The translations under genes were made by a program, and so were the position numbers. Below, piece after piece: positions 1-8,539 of a stretch of DNA of 34,955 nucleotides. The stretch is from Staphylococcus epidermidis (GTDB taxonomy: Bacteria; Bacillota_I; Bacilli_A; RFN20; CAG-826), in contig CAMBSI010000006.1 of the NCBI GenBank assembly GCA_945870555.1, forward strand, positions 1 to 34,955, in the 5' to 3' direction. The notes beneath the pieces were generated by a model. It made no database searches and was not told the origin of the DNA. It saw only the letters and a program-made list of their open reading frames with translations. Numbering within the stretch: the stretch's first letter is position 1; the number at the start of each line of letters is the position of its first letter.

Positions 1-1794
1 GTCATCATTTATACCTACCGCTCAAATAACAATGGGTTTGCCATTTATTACACAGGTGGCCCAACTGGTATTTCTGCACTCTTGAGTGATGAACAAAAAC
101 AAACCTTAGATGCGAATGGTTTATCCATGCCAGCAACAATTTTAGACGCCACCACATTAACCTTGTCAACCCTTGGAAGTAATGGTTCAACAATCGCTTG
201 GACGTCAAGCAATAGTTCGTTAATCAATGCCACCACCGGTGAAGTCATCATTCCAGAATCAGCACAAGCGGTTACCCTAACTGCGAGCGTGACGATTGGA
301 TCACTGGTCGCAGTCGTGAAAACCTTTGTGATCGTGGTCGGATTATTAGAAAATACAGATTTAGTTGATTTCGACGGTTTAGCATTAAACACCATTGGTT
401 ATTCTGAAGTGAAAGTTTTATGGAAAAACCCATCAGGATCAAGTGCTGGCAAAACCTTCGTCGTCGGTGATGCAACTGGATTTGCTTATATCTTTAATAG
501 CGCAGTACTCAGCATCAACGTCGGTGACTTTGTTGGCCTCAACTATAAGGTTGGCGCATTCCGTGGTTTAAATCAAATGACGGAAGTGCAAGTCCTTACC
601 CCAGAAGCAGAAACCGCGCCAACCATCTTAACACCAACTACATGGACATCAACGGAAGCCACAACCTTTGCTACATCGTTAAAAATTGGTGTTCGTTATG
701 TCACGTTTGAAAATGTCATTGGCTATCAAAGCAGTACATTCACGAACGGTTATTTACCAGGTTTTGGAGTCAGACAAATTCAACTTAACGGCGCAGATTC
801 AACCTTAAGAAATACGAAGTTTAACGTTACCGGTTGGATGATTGGCCGTAGCGGAGACGCCCCAGCTAATAGCATCACCATTCAAGGCGAATTGTATTCA
901 AGTCCTGTAGCATTAAGTGATGCTGAAAAGCTCGCTTTAGCTTCAGAACGTTATGTTGCACCTAATGCAAATCCTGCCTTAACCGGTAACTTGACGCTTC
1001 CAACGACCACCACGCCATCAGGCACAACAATCACTGCTAATATAGCTTGGACATCATCGAACACGGATGTTATTTCTAATACGGGGGTTGTGACTCGACC
1101 AGCTATTGGGTCTTCTGATGCAGACGTAACCATGTCTTATGTTTTAAGTGTTGGTGAGTTATCTACAGTATCAAGGGATATTGCATACACAGTAAAAGCT
1201 TTAGAGGATTTACCTGCAGTTTTTGCAACTGATCTCTTTATTAACTTCTATATGGAAGGTTCAACGGGCAATAGAAAAGTTATTGCAGTTCATAACAATA
1301 CTGGAAGTACTGTTGATTTATCAAATTATAAAATTGGGTCGCTCAATAATCTCGTTGCAGCTCCTGTTGCAGCAAATATTCTTGGACCAACATTATCGGG
1401 AAATCTTGAACAAGGTAAATCGATCATTATTCATCATGCTGACATGACCAATTCTGCTGTAGCCGGATACATTGCCGAGTTTAAAACCATGGTTGACACT
1501 TTACCTACCGGAAATATTGCTGTGACCAATGGATATACGTTTAACGGTACGCAAGGCGATGTAATGGCAGTAGCCAAAAACATTTCAGGAACTTGGACCT
1601 TTGTTGATTTTTTAGGAGAATGGACAGCCGCGATTTCACCCGGATCCTCAGGTGCTTGGGAAACGTCCTATACAAAAGATAAATCTTTATATAGAAAATC
1701 AACTGTTGTAAATCCAACCACAACCACGGATTGGACCGAATGGGATGTAGCAGACGTTCATTCATTTGATTCTAGAACATATACTTGGCGTTAA
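1..1794 (+). CDS. Secreted multidomain surface protein, 5'-truncated: bacterial Ig-like domains, OB-fold-like domain, C-terminal lamin-tail domain (possible C-terminal part of an extracellular nuclease)
   Basis: Frame 1 is open from base 1 through the ORF at 82. Ig-like strands (IAWTSSNSSLINATTGEV, IAWTSSNTDVISNTGVVTRPAIGSSDADVTMSY), OB-like segment (GKTFVVGDATGFAYIFNSAVLSINVGDFVGLNYKVGAFRGLNQMTEVQVL), LTD-like segment (LFINFYMEGSTGNRKVIAVHNNTGSTVDLSNYKI...FNGTQGDVMAVAK). No sorting signal at the C-terminus. Confidence 0.75.
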   Translation, partial: VIIYTYRSNNNGFAIYYTGGPTGISALLSDEQKQTLDANGLSMPATILDATTLTLSTLGSNGSTIAWTSSNSSLINATTGEVIIPESAQAVTLTASVTIGSLVAVVKTFVIVVGLLENTDLVDFDGLALNTIGYSEVKVLWKNPSGSSAGKTFVVGDATGFAYIFNSAVLSINVGDFVGLNYKVGAFRGLNQMTEVQVLTPEAETAPTILTPTTWTSTEATTFATSLKIGVRYVTFENVIGYQSSTFTNGYLPGFGVRQIQLNGADSTLRNTKFNVTGWMIGRSGDAPANSITIQGELYSSPVALSDAEKLALASERYVAPNANPALTGNLTLPTTTTPSGTTITANIAWTSSNTDVISNTGVVTRPAIGSSDADVTMSYVLSVGELSTVSRDIAYTVKALEDLPAVFATDLFINFYMEGSTGNRKVIAVHNNTGSTVDLSNYKIGSLNNLVAAPVAANILGPTLSGNLEQGKSIIIHHADMTNSAVAGYIAEFKTMVDTLPTGNIAVTNGYTFNGTQGDVMAVAKNISGTWTFVDFLGEWTAAISPGSSGAWETSYTKDKSLYRKSTVVNPTTTTDWTEWDVADVHSFDSRTYTWR

Positions 1795-1812
1795 TTTCGA
1801 TTATAAGCAAAC

Positions 1813-1840
1813 AAAAAGGTGCTTTATTAGCACCTTTTTC
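1813..1840 (+). terminator. Intrinsic terminator
   Basis: AAAAAGGTGCT-TTATT-AGCACCTTTTT, an 11-bp stem with a T-run on the 3' arm, directly after the stop of the first CDS. Confidence 0.85.
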
Positions 1841-1855
1841 TTTGAAGAACAAAGT

Positions 1856-2710
1856 ATGAATCATTACAAAAAATACATATCATTGTTTCTTTACTTGATT
1901 TTTTCAATCGTGAGTTCTATCCTTGCTATCACTTTTTCCCAAGCTTCAAAGATTGTGGATTTTTTGGCAGTTAATCAGGAAACCTTAGAAGAAAATCCCC
2001 TTGCTTTCTTTTCTGCAACTGCAATCGCAAATCGCCACGACGGTAGTGATGCATTTGTGGTTGAAGAACCCATTATTGATCAACTTTATTCATCGAGTGA
2101 TATTGAATTTCGCTTTCGTTTGTTTACACTTGTTTCCTTTCAAGAAAATGATGTTAATGACATCCTTGTTTTTTACTTAGATGATATTTTAGTTGACGAT
2201 GAATTGGTCTTACCGGCTGATGATGGTGAAGTTGATATACGGATGAAGATTGAGTTTAACCAACCCATCGCTGAGAACCAATCCATTTTTCAAACCATAC
2301 CGTTTGTAACTGGGTATGACGCTACCACTAGGGTTATCTTCTTTGAATACAGCCAATTTAATGATGCGATTCAACCCTTAACCATTCAACGTATTGAAAT
2401 TGTGTATGCCGTTCTCGATATCGGTTTAACTTCTACACTGGTGATGGATGAAGATGTCATGTCTCTCATTGATGACATGACCTACCAACCTTCCGTGATG
2501 TACGCCGACAGTTATTTAACCAATCCATCCATTTATTATGATGCGATTTGGTTAACGCGTTTCAAGGAATTCAATATTTATGATGTTTATTACTTAGGTG
2601 GCGTTTTTTTATTCTTACTTCTGATTGGATATTTTTCATTTATTTATCCAAACATGCGGCAGAAGAAAACTTTGAATTCCAATACCGATACAAAGGGAAA
2701 CATTCTATAA
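1856..2710 (+). CDS. Hypothetical membrane protein (N-terminal and C-terminal TM helices, extracytoplasmic middle)
   Basis: Start moved from ORF-track 1766 to ATG 1856 (MNHYKKYISLFLYLIF...), because the upstream part spans the terminator. C-terminal TM YLGGVFLFLLLIGYFSFIYP. Confidence 0.7.
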   Translation: MNHYKKYISLFLYLIFSIVSSILAITFSQASKIVDFLAVNQETLEENPLAFFSATAIANRHDGSDAFVVEEPIIDQLYSSSDIEFRFRLFTLVSFQENDVNDILVFYLDDILVDDELVLPADDGEVDIRMKIEFNQPIAENQSIFQTIPFVTGYDATTRVIFFEYSQFNDAIQPLTIQRIEIVYAVLDIGLTSTLVMDEDVMSLIDDMTYQPSVMYADSYLTNPSIYYDAIWLTRFKEFNIYDVYYLGGVFLFLLLIGYFSFIYPNMRQKKTLNSNTDTKGNIL

Positions 2711-2717
2711 TTAAATT

Positions 2718-4001
2718 ATGAAAAAATTCATCTCAGTCTTATCACTTTTGTTGGTTGCGGCATGTAATCCGAGTACTTCTTTAAGTGAATCATCTTCATC
2801 CTTTGTTTTTAGTTCTAGTTCAGTTAGTGTCGAGAGCTCATCAGAACTTGAGGTTTTACCAAATTTAGTCTTTTCTAAATTGATTACCGGCACCGCTTCA
2901 CGTAACAATGTGATAGAACTTTATAATGCAGGAACAACTGGGCTTGATCTATCATCCTTCTCGATTGATTTTTATTCGAATGGATCAGAGGAAGTGACAG
3001 CCTCAATCGAACTGTCGGGTTCGTTAAGTGAACAGAGCTTTTTCATCATCGGAAGTGCAAACACAACGACCGAAGGCTTACTTGAAAAAATGGATTTTGT
3101 TTATCCTTCTGTATCGCTTCCGTTTAATGGCAATGACTATATCGCCATCACCAAGGATGGCCTTAAAATTGACGTTCTTGGATATTTAGGCTCAGACTTC
3201 GACTATTCAAAAAATGTGACGCTCATTCGCTTGGGTGAAACCGCCTCATACCAAGCTTCGGTCAACTATGATCCATTCCAATTTATTCGTTACATTCCGG
3301 ATTACACAACGAGTCTTGGTTTGGATACCCATCCGATTAAAACGATTGACCAATTGATGGAAGGACCAATGCTAGAAGAACGTTATCTTTCGATGCCTTA
3401 TGTTCAAGTTGGCAGCACAACCGTTGGTGGTGGTGGGGCAGTTTTAACAACGAATTCTTCAGTTGCCGATGGTGATACGGCGTTTTTTTCAGCGGGAAAT
3501 GGATTTCCTGGTGGATCGGTCAGATACTACTACATCAATACACCTGAAGTAGATGGTAGTTATACAAATGCTGAGCCATGGGGATATGTGGCGAGTAAAT
3601 ATCACAAAGAATTTATCATGAGCAATCGAAACAGTTCAACATTTCGCGTTCAATCGATTCCCGGTGGTGCTCTAAAAGAAGTGAACAATCGAAGCCTTGG
3701 TCTCATATGGGTTAATGGTCAACTCGCACAATTTTTAATTGTTAGGGAAGGTTTAACCGAAGATGTGGGCATGAGTTTTGGTGCAAGTGATTTGTTACTC
3801 ACCGACCGTGACGTTCCTTATTTAACCTTTTTGCAATTTGCGGAACATCAAGCAAAATTAAATGGTTGGGGAACAAAAGGTTATCCCATTCAATTAACCG
3901 GTGAAAAATCTCCTGACTGGAATTATCAAGCGAATGGTGGCGTCGGGGCTTTATCCACCACCAATCCAGTCTGGTTACCCCATATCGAATTACCTTGGTA
4001 A
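2718..4001 (+). CDS. Lipoprotein with lamin-tail domain and staphylococcal nuclease-like (SNase/TNase) domain
   Basis: Lipobox MKKFISVLSLLLVAAC; LTD (VIELYNAGTTGLDLSSFSI...FNGNDYIAITKDG); SNase-like motifs VADGDTAFF, VRYYYINTPEV, EPWGYVASKYHKEFI, NNRSLGLIWVNGQLAQFLIVREGLTEDV. Confidence 0.75.
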   Translation: MKKFISVLSLLLVAACNPSTSLSESSSSFVFSSSSVSVESSSELEVLPNLVFSKLITGTASRNNVIELYNAGTTGLDLSSFSIDFYSNGSEEVTASIELSGSLSEQSFFIIGSANTTTEGLLEKMDFVYPSVSLPFNGNDYIAITKDGLKIDVLGYLGSDFDYSKNVTLIRLGETASYQASVNYDPFQFIRYIPDYTTSLGLDTHPIKTIDQLMEGPMLEERYLSMPYVQVGSTTVGGGGAVLTTNSSVADGDTAFFSAGNGFPGGSVRYYYINTPEVDGSYTNAEPWGYVASKYHKEFIMSNRNSSTFRVQSIPGGALKEVNNRSLGLIWVNGQLAQFLIVREGLTEDVGMSFGASDLLLTDRDVPYLTFLQFAEHQAKLNGWGTKGYPIQLTGEKSPDWNYQANGGVGALSTTNPVWLPHIELPW

Positions 4002-4008
4002 AATACAA

Positions 4009-4035
4009 AACCCGCTTGAAAAAGCGGGTTATTTT
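4009..4035. terminator. Intrinsic terminator, possibly bidirectional
   Basis: AACCCGCTT-GAAA-AAGCGGGTT followed by ATTTTAT, between a + strand CDS end and a - strand tRNA 3' end. Confidence 0.8.
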
Positions 4036-4041
4036 ATGTTT

Positions 4042-4126
4042 TGGTGCAGGTAGGGAGACTCGAACTCCCAAGGGTTACCCCATACGCCCCTCAAACGTAC
4101 GCGTCTACCAATTTCGCCATACCTGC
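4042..4126 (-). tRNA. tRNA-Leu (GAG)
   Basis: Reverse complement GCAGGTATGGCGAAATTGGTAGACGCGTACGTTTGAGGGGCGTATGGGGTAACCCTTGGGAGTTCGAGTCTCCCTACCTGCACCA; 7-bp acceptor, anticodon loop TTGAGGG, encoded CCA. TATAAT on the - strand at 4141-4136. Confidence 0.95.
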
Positions 4127-4158
4127 GCGAATATGATTATAACCAAAATGCGCGTTAA

Positions 4159-5586
4159 TTAAAAGAAATTAAACAGAAAATTGGCTAATAAGAAGTAAAT
4201 TAGCAGAGAACTAAAGTCAACCAAGGTTGTTAAAAAAGGCGAGGACATCACCGCTGGATCTTTTTTTAACTTGAGGGCAAGTAATGGGACTAAACTCCCT
4301 AACATTTTTGAAATGATAATTGCCACCAATAACGTTAAACTGACGAGACCAGAAAGGCGCGTGATAAAAAACCACCAAGCTTGCTGATACATTGGTAAAT
4401 CCATATCTAGTGGTAAACGAATAAAGCCTGATGCTAATTGGATAAAAATGAATCCAAAGGCGAATAGACTTGTTAAACATGCAGTTAGGAGTGCAACATT
4501 TAATTCTTTTTTCACCACAAATCCAAAATCTTTCATCGAGATTTCTTTAACTGCAATTGCACGCGTAATCATCGCAACCGATTGATTTCCAGTATTACCA
4601 CCGGTATTCATGATTCCTGGAATAAATGCGGTTAAGATAACCACACTTTCTAAAGTGCCTTGGAACTGATTAATGGTAAAGGTTGAAATCGCACCCAGGA
4701 CCATCAGTCCAATAATCCACGGAACCGATTTCATCACAATTGCATTCGGTTTACTTTGGCGATAATTTCCGTCTAAAGGTTGAATCGCAGCCATCTTTAA
4801 AAAGTCTTCACTGGCTTCTTTATCGATAACGTCAACAATATCATCGATCGTGATAATGCCCACCAAATGATTCGATTCGTTTAAAACGGGAATAACGGAC
4901 AAGTCATAACGCTTAAATAATTGGGAGACTTCTTCTTGGTCGGTATGCACAAAACACGATATAAACTCACGATTCATGACCTCTTGGACTAACATATTGG
5001 ATTCATGAAAAACCACATCTTCAATATAAATAATGCCTTTTAGAAAACGCTTTTCATCAACAATAAAGTTTGAGTAGATTGTTTCTTTATCGCGACCGAC
5101 TTTTCGAATCTTATCTAATGTTTGACCAATCGTGGCCGTCTCAGCGATGGTCACATATTCTGTTGTCATGATACTGCCAGCAGTGCCAGGTTTGTAATTG
5201 AGCAGGTTATTGATATCTTGGCGAATAGAAGGATCTGCAACTTTGAGGATGCGAGAAACAAGATTTGCAGGCATATCAGAAAGGAAGTCTGCTACGTCAT
5301 CTTGATAGGAGTGATTGATTAAATCCACCAATTGTTTATCACTAAAAATATGAAGAAGGTTTTCTTGCTGCTCAGGGGATAAATGTGAAAAGAGTTCAGA
5401 TGTATGATCTGAATTACAAGTCCGAAAAATAAATAACAAATCCTCCGGATGGCTAAGGTGATTCATGATGGATGCTAAATCAATCACGCGGTACTTTTCA
5501 AACAAATGTCGGATTTTCTTTACATCTTTTTTATGAATGTAAGATTTTAAAGTGTTTAACGTTATTAATTTATTTGACATTTCCAT
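4159..5586 (-). CDS. mgtE: Magnesium transporter MgtE
   Basis: MgtE N-domain, CBS pair and C-terminal TM domain with GIMNTGGNTGNQSVAMITRAIAV. Confidence 0.95.
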   Translation of the reverse strand: MEMSNKLITLNTLKSYIHKKDVKKIRHLFEKYRVIDLASIMNHLSHPEDLLFIFRTCNSDHTSELFSHLSPEQQENLLHIFSDKQLVDLINHSYQDDVADFLSDMPANLVSRILKVADPSIRQDINNLLNYKPGTAGSIMTTEYVTIAETATIGQTLDKIRKVGRDKETIYSNFIVDEKRFLKGIIYIEDVVFHESNMLVQEVMNREFISCFVHTDQEEVSQLFKRYDLSVIPVLNESNHLVGIITIDDIVDVIDKEASEDFLKMAAIQPLDGNYRQSKPNAIVMKSVPWIIGLMVLGAISTFTINQFQGTLESVVILTAFIPGIMNTGGNTGNQSVAMITRAIAVKEISMKDFGFVVKKELNVALLTACLTSLFAFGFIFIQLASGFIRLPLDMDLPMYQQAWWFFITRLSGLVSLTLLVAIIISKMLGSLVPLLALKLKKDPAVMSSPFLTTLVDFSSLLIYFLLANFLFNFF

Positions 5587-5624
5587 ATCATTTTACCTCT
5601 TTTCATATAAAATTATAAGTAAGA

Positions 5625-7898
5625 ATGGATATGGAAGCCGTCAAAGACCACTTACCTCATCCAAAACATAAAATTCAAAAACAAAATTGGGTTATTTTTT
5701 TCTTTTTCTTGTCGATTGGAATTGGCGTCCTATTTACAACCATATCCTTACAAAATGATCTGAGTAACCTTGATTTTTCTGCAATCTTAAACGCGAGTCA
5801 AACTTGGTTAGCAAATTGGCCGATGATGGTCGTTGCAATCATGATGCTAGTGACCATCATGGTCACTAGTGGCATTCGTTACCAACTCTTGTTAAGAAAA
5901 GCGAAATCTGAAGTCCGCTTTCGCGAAAGTTTGATGTTTGGTATTCTTGCCAGGTATTACGTATTAATTACGCCTTGGGCTTTAGGATCTCAACCAATTT
6001 TAATTGGCCTACTTTATCAACGAAAATATTCGATTGGTCAAGCGACGAATGCAGTCATGTTAGATTTATTGATGATGCGTTTAAGTATGGCAATGATTGT
6101 TGCGGTCGCGCTCCTAGGATTTTCTCATTTGGTTTCGCCAGTCATTATCACGATTGCTTGGATCGGTTTTTTCTTAACTTGTGTCTTTCCTATTTTATTG
6201 GTGTTAGGTTCAGTACAACCATGGCTAGAAAAATTGGTAAAGAGTCTAATTCACTTCGCATTTCCTAAAAAACATCCAAAAATGATCCAATCGATCGAAC
6301 ATAGTTTGACTCAATATCGCCAAGCTTTTAAAGAATATCGCCAACATAAACAAGGTATGTTTTTTGTATTTTTGTTTGCGTTGATTTCTCAAATTGCAAT
6401 GTTATCGATACCGTATTTTTTGTTGGCAAGTTTTTCACAAGATATTTTCAATCCTCAATTTGGATTGTTTACTTTTTGGAACTTGGTCATGATGATGGCA
6501 ATTGCAAATGTGATCATAGGCGTTGCCCCTACCTTAGGAAGTGCTGGAGCAGCGGAACTAACCTTTGCAACCTTTTTCTCGATATTTCTAAGTGGTAATT
6601 TTATGTTTTGGGCGATATTACTATGGAGAGGGATGTTGTTTTACGTTTGGTTAATCATTGGAATCCTGATGAGTTTGTCCTTAAGTTTAACCCAAAAAAA
6701 ATCCAAGAAAAAAGCGCAAAAACTTGATTTAAAGTTTCCTTTAAAAGTATTTATATTTAATGATGGTTTTTTTCCCATGATTGACGGGGTCGTTCGTGCG
6801 GTCGATGGTTATGCAAAGTATTTAGTTTCCAAAGGGATTGATGTCACGGTCGTGGTACCTTTTAATGGTGATACAAAACCATTCCCTTATCAAGTGATTG
6901 CCATTCCTCAATATAAAATTCCTGGTTTTTTTTATCCTGTCCCATATGGTGTTAATCGAAAAAAAATATGGAAAAAACTCCAGTATGACGGTCCGACGAT
7001 TTATCACGCTCACACACCCTTTTTGTTAGGTCATCTTGCATTGAGACTATCAAAGCGATTTCAAGTTCCGCTTGTCACAACCTTCCATAGCAAATATTTC
7101 GATGATTACTATGCGGCAACCAAAAATCGCTTGGTTTCAAATATTTTAAAGTATTTCACCATCAATTATTTTCGAAAGTCGAATGCGATTTGGACCGTTT
7201 CTGATGCGACTGTGAAGACCATTCATGCATATGGATTAACCGATCGACCCATCAAAGTTATCTCCAATGGCGTGGATATCAAACCAAATCCTTGGATAGG
7301 AAAAGAAAAAGAAAAAGTACTCAAGACATATGGCATTCAATCTGGGGTGCCAATTCTATTGTTTGTTGGTCAACTAATTTGGCAAAAAAATTTAAAACTC
7401 ATCATCGACACCTATTCATGCTTAGAAAAAAAAGGGTTCACATTTCAAGCAATGTTTGTTGGTGATGGTCGTCACCAGGATGATATCAAAGCCTATGCAA
7501 AAGACTTAAACCTGCAATCTAACATTATCTTTACAGGTCAAATCAAGGATTATCAAGTTTTATCAACGATATATGCCTTAAGTCATTTATTCTTTTTCCC
7601 ATCTGCATACGATAACGATCCGCTTGTTATCAAAGAAGCGGCCGCTCACGGTTTGCCTTCCCTTGTCTTAGCAAACACTTCCGTATCAACGTTAATTCAT
7701 CATGACGATAATGGCTTCATTCAAGATGGTGATGCCAATTTATTTGCAGAACGAATCATCAATATTTTCCTAAATCAGCAAAAACGAACGCTTGTAGGTT
7801 TGAACGCAAAGGCAACTTTGGTGAAGGGATGGAATGAAACCTTATTAAGTTTAATCCCTTCTTACGCATCCGTGATTGATGACTATTATTCAACGTAA
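5625..7898 (+). CDS. Fusion: flippase-like/LPG-synthase-TM domain plus GT4-family glycosyltransferase
   Basis: N-terminal multi-TM region resembling the MprF/UPF0104 flippase-like family (GIRYQLLLRKA..., ARYYVLITPWALGSQPILIGLLYQRKYS..., APTLGSAGAAELTFATFFSIFL). C-terminal GT4 (FFPMIDGVVRAVDGYAKYLVSKGIDVTVVVP..., FPSAYDNDPLVIKEAAAHG). Confidence 0.88.
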   Translation: MDMEAVKDHLPHPKHKIQKQNWVIFFFFLSIGIGVLFTTISLQNDLSNLDFSAILNASQTWLANWPMMVVAIMMLVTIMVTSGIRYQLLLRKAKSEVRFRESLMFGILARYYVLITPWALGSQPILIGLLYQRKYSIGQATNAVMLDLLMMRLSMAMIVAVALLGFSHLVSPVIITIAWIGFFLTCVFPILLVLGSVQPWLEKLVKSLIHFAFPKKHPKMIQSIEHSLTQYRQAFKEYRQHKQGMFFVFLFALISQIAMLSIPYFLLASFSQDIFNPQFGLFTFWNLVMMMAIANVIIGVAPTLGSAGAAELTFATFFSIFLSGNFMFWAILLWRGMLFYVWLIIGILMSLSLSLTQKKSKKKAQKLDLKFPLKVFIFNDGFFPMIDGVVRAVDGYAKYLVSKGIDVTVVVPFNGDTKPFPYQVIAIPQYKIPGFFYPVPYGVNRKKIWKKLQYDGPTIYHAHTPFLLGHLALRLSKRFQVPLVTTFHSKYFDDYYAATKNRLVSNILKYFTINYFRKSNAIWTVSDATVKTIHAYGLTDRPIKVISNGVDIKPNPWIGKEKEKVLKTYGIQSGVPILLFVGQLIWQKNLKLIIDTYSCLEKKGFTFQAMFVGDGRHQDDIKAYAKDLNLQSNIIFTGQIKDYQVLSTIYALSHLFFFPSAYDNDPLVIKEAAAHGLPSLVLANTSVSTLIHHDDNGFIQDGDANLFAERIINIFLNQQKRTLVGLNAKATLVKGWNETLLSLIPSYASVIDDYYST

Positions 7899-7921
7899 AT
7901 TTTTCATATAATAGAAACTAT

Positions 7922-8494
7922 ATGAAAACAATATTGGTTGAAACGTCGGCAAGGCATATCCACTTAACACAAAAAGATTTGGAAGTCCTTTGTGGGGTTG
8001 GTTTCAAAATGGAATCCATTCGCCCATTATCCCAACCAGGGCAATATGTGGCAAATGTAAGACTCACATTGGTTGGCCCTAAAAAGAGTATAGAAAATGT
8101 GGTGGTTTTAGGTCCTGTTCGACCCGCATCTCAAGTTGAAGTTTCTGCAACTGAAGCTAGAATGTTAGGGGTCAATCCACCGATTCGTGAATCTGGAGAT
8201 ATTCAAGGTTCGTCCTCGATTACCATTGTTGGACCCAAAGGCCAAATCACCTTAGCTCAAGGTTGTATCATTGCCAAAAGGCATGTTCATATGACCCCTA
8301 TGGATGCGCAGTATTTTGGAGTTACCGATAAGCAAATGATTTCTGTCAAGGTTCAGTCAGTTTCAAGAAGTCTTATTTTTGCCGATGTAGTCGTGCGTGT
8401 TCGGAAGGATTTTGCATTAGCGATGCATATTGATACCGATGAAGCGAATGCTGCAGGTTTAACTGGTGATACCCAAGGTGAAATCATTCGATAG
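7922..8494 (+). CDS. pduL: Phosphate propanoyltransferase/phosphotransacylase, PduL family
   Basis: Paired histidine motifs ARHIHLTQKDLEVL and KRHVHMTPMDAQYFG; VVVLGPVRPASQVEVSATEARMLGVNPPIRESGDI. Confidence 0.93.
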   Translation: MKTILVETSARHIHLTQKDLEVLCGVGFKMESIRPLSQPGQYVANVRLTLVGPKKSIENVVVLGPVRPASQVEVSATEARMLGVNPPIRESGDIQGSSSITIVGPKGQITLAQGCIIAKRHVHMTPMDAQYFGVTDKQMISVKVQSVSRSLIFADVVVRVRKDFALAMHIDTDEANAAGLTGDTQGEIIR

Positions 8495-8502
8495 GCGTGT
8501 TT

Positions 8503-8532
8503 TTGAATTAAATTATCTTTTTTTAGTATAAT
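8503..8532 (+). promoter_or_regulatory. Sigma-A type promoter for the metK leader
   Basis: TTGAAT (8503-8508), 18-bp spacer, TATAAT (8527-8532); predicted start about 8539. Confidence 0.8.
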
Positions 8533-8539
8533 GCAACTA

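Noticed and set aside
48-395. Antisense ORFs opposite the first CDS (48..395, 272..475, 951..1133, 1541..1765)
   Set aside because: No RBS or recognisable domain; they arise from reading opposite a strong coding frame.
1766-1855. N-terminal extension of the ORF-track call 1766..2710
   Set aside because: It spans the end of the preceding CDS and a strong terminator; ATG 1856 gives a natural hydrophobic N-terminus.
2760-2860. Low-complexity Ser-rich stretch (SESSSSFVFSSSSVSVESSSE) as a possible repeat
   Set aside because: Typical flexible linker after a lipoprotein Cys; no exact DNA tandem repeat.
3799-4071. ORF 3799..4071 (-)
   Set aside because: Shadow ORF antisense to the LTD-SNase gene and overlapping the tRNA-Leu 3' end and terminator.
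5587-5624. Possible M-box Mg2+ riboswitch upstream of mgtE
   Set aside because: The intergenic region is only about 38 bp, too short for an M-box.
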